Of a DNA stretch of 6,137 nt, positions 5,724 to 6,137 are shown piece by piece. The first letter of the stretch is position 1. The number at the start of each line of letters is the position of its first letter. This stretch comes from an uncultured Hungatella sp. (GTDB taxonomy: Bacteria > Bacillota > Clostridia > Lachnospirales > Lachnospiraceae), in contig CAJUJV010000081.1 in assembly GCA_910586845.1 (NCBI GenBank), positions 3,090-9,226 on the forward strand. The letters run 5' to 3'. The position numbers and the translations under genes are program-made. The notes beneath the pieces were generated by a model that worked only from the letters and a program-made list of their open reading frames with translations, made no database searches and was not told the origin of the DNA.

Positions 5724-6137
5724 ATGGCCAGAACACAAGTGAAGAAAACACCAGCTGCCAGACAGGAGAAGGCTCCGGCACAGACAAAGATTCCCATGAG
5801 GGAACAGACCAGCGATATGGTACTCGCCATGGACATCGGGACCAGGAGTATCATCGGCATGGTGGGAGTCGTGGAGGACGGCAAAGTCCATATCATCGCT
5901 GTGGAAAGGGAAGAACACGCCCAGAGAGCCATGATAGACGGACAGATCGAGAATATCGAAAAGGTTGCGGTTCTGGCGGGAAAGGTGAAGAAGAGACTGG
6001 AAGAGAAGACTCATATCAGGCTTACGAGAGTCTGCGTCGCCGCCGCGGGACGGGCCCTGAAAACGAAACGGGCCGAGTATGAGATGGAACTGCCGGGCAC
6101 TCAGCTTATCGACGATGAGATCATCAGCCGCCTGGAA
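5724..6137 (+). CDS. FtsA/PilM-like actin-fold ATPase, 5' part (runs off the window)
   Basis: The first 138 codons of a larger gene are visible. After a basic, Ala/Pro/Gln/Lys-rich N-terminal extension of about 30 residues, the protein enters an actin/Hsp70-type ATPase fold: LAMDIGTRSIIGMVGV (34-49) is the phosphate-1 loop with Asp37, Gly39 and Thr40. Next come HAQRAMIDGQIENIEKVA (65-82) and VCVAAAGRALKT (103-114), both typical of FtsA-like proteins with an SHS2 (1C) insertion. Members act at the membrane in cell division (FtsA, anchoring FtsZ) or in pilus assembly (PilM). Many Clostridia carry an additional, longer FtsA-domain protein of unclear role with this same DIGTRS...RAMIDGQI pattern, and this looks like one of those rather than canonical FtsA. 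The missing C-terminus, including any membrane-binding tail, would be needed to decide. It is preceded by its own promoter and a strong ribosome binding site. Confidence 0.85.
   Translation, partial: MARTQVKKTPAARQEKAPAQTKIPMREQTSDMVLAMDIGTRSIIGMVGVVEDGKVHIIAVEREEHAQRAMIDGQIENIEKVAVLAGKVKKRLEEKTHIRLTRVCVAAAGRALKTKRAEYEMELPGTQLIDDEIISRLE

Noticed and set aside
5658..6014. Minus-strand open frames opposite the FtsA/PilM-like gene and its promoter
   Set aside because: They run through the promoter and the conserved ATPase motifs of the plus-strand gene; the hydrophobic appearance comes from complementing its codons.
1..6137. CRISPR arrays, tRNA or rRNA genes, insertion sequences, phage or toxin-antitoxin genes
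   Set aside because: None was seen when reading the window; nearly all of it is accounted for by metabolic, membrane and cell-division-type genes with consistent base composition.

Overview
The window looks like a chromosomal stretch from a Gram-positive, anaerobic Clostridia-type bacterium, most likely a gut Lachnospiraceae relative. This rests on recognised protein families rather than any database search. The main clues are a short ProB without a PUA domain, a DUF896 (YnzC-like) gene between proB and proA, a Firmicutes-type FtsA/PilM-like ATPase, strong AGGAGG-type ribosome binding sites and GC content somewhat above one half by eye. All genes lie on the + strand and are tightly packed.

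Layout. Positions 1-471 hold the 3' part of a COG2509-type FAD-dependent dehydrogenase. Its reading frame is broken near 350, and a conserved block of about 20 residues is missing there. Its stop overlaps the start of proB (471-1358, glutamate 5-kinase). ProB overlaps a 74-residue DUF896 gene (1348-1572), which in turn overlaps proA (1566-2813, glutamate-5-semialdehyde dehydrogenase). ProB and ProA carry out the first two steps of proline synthesis from glutamate, and the overlaps suggest translational coupling. No proC is in view.

Thirteen bases after proA comes the first of two related genes (2827-3804 and 3819-5618). Each encodes an N-terminal four-cysteine zinc ribbon, one membrane segment and a C-terminal part that, by topology, should lie outside the cell. 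The second ends in a long leucine-rich-repeat (LRR) array of about thirteen units; the first has only about four. They look like an old tandem duplication. I know of no established function, and this pair is the least understood part of the window.

Positions 5619-5723 form the only real intergenic gap. It holds a near-consensus sigma-A promoter (TTTACA, 17 bases, TATAAT) and a small inverted repeat. These precede a second transcription unit, starting at 5724 and running off the end, that encodes an FtsA/PilM-like actin-fold ATPase. No convincing rho-independent terminator was seen after the LRR gene.
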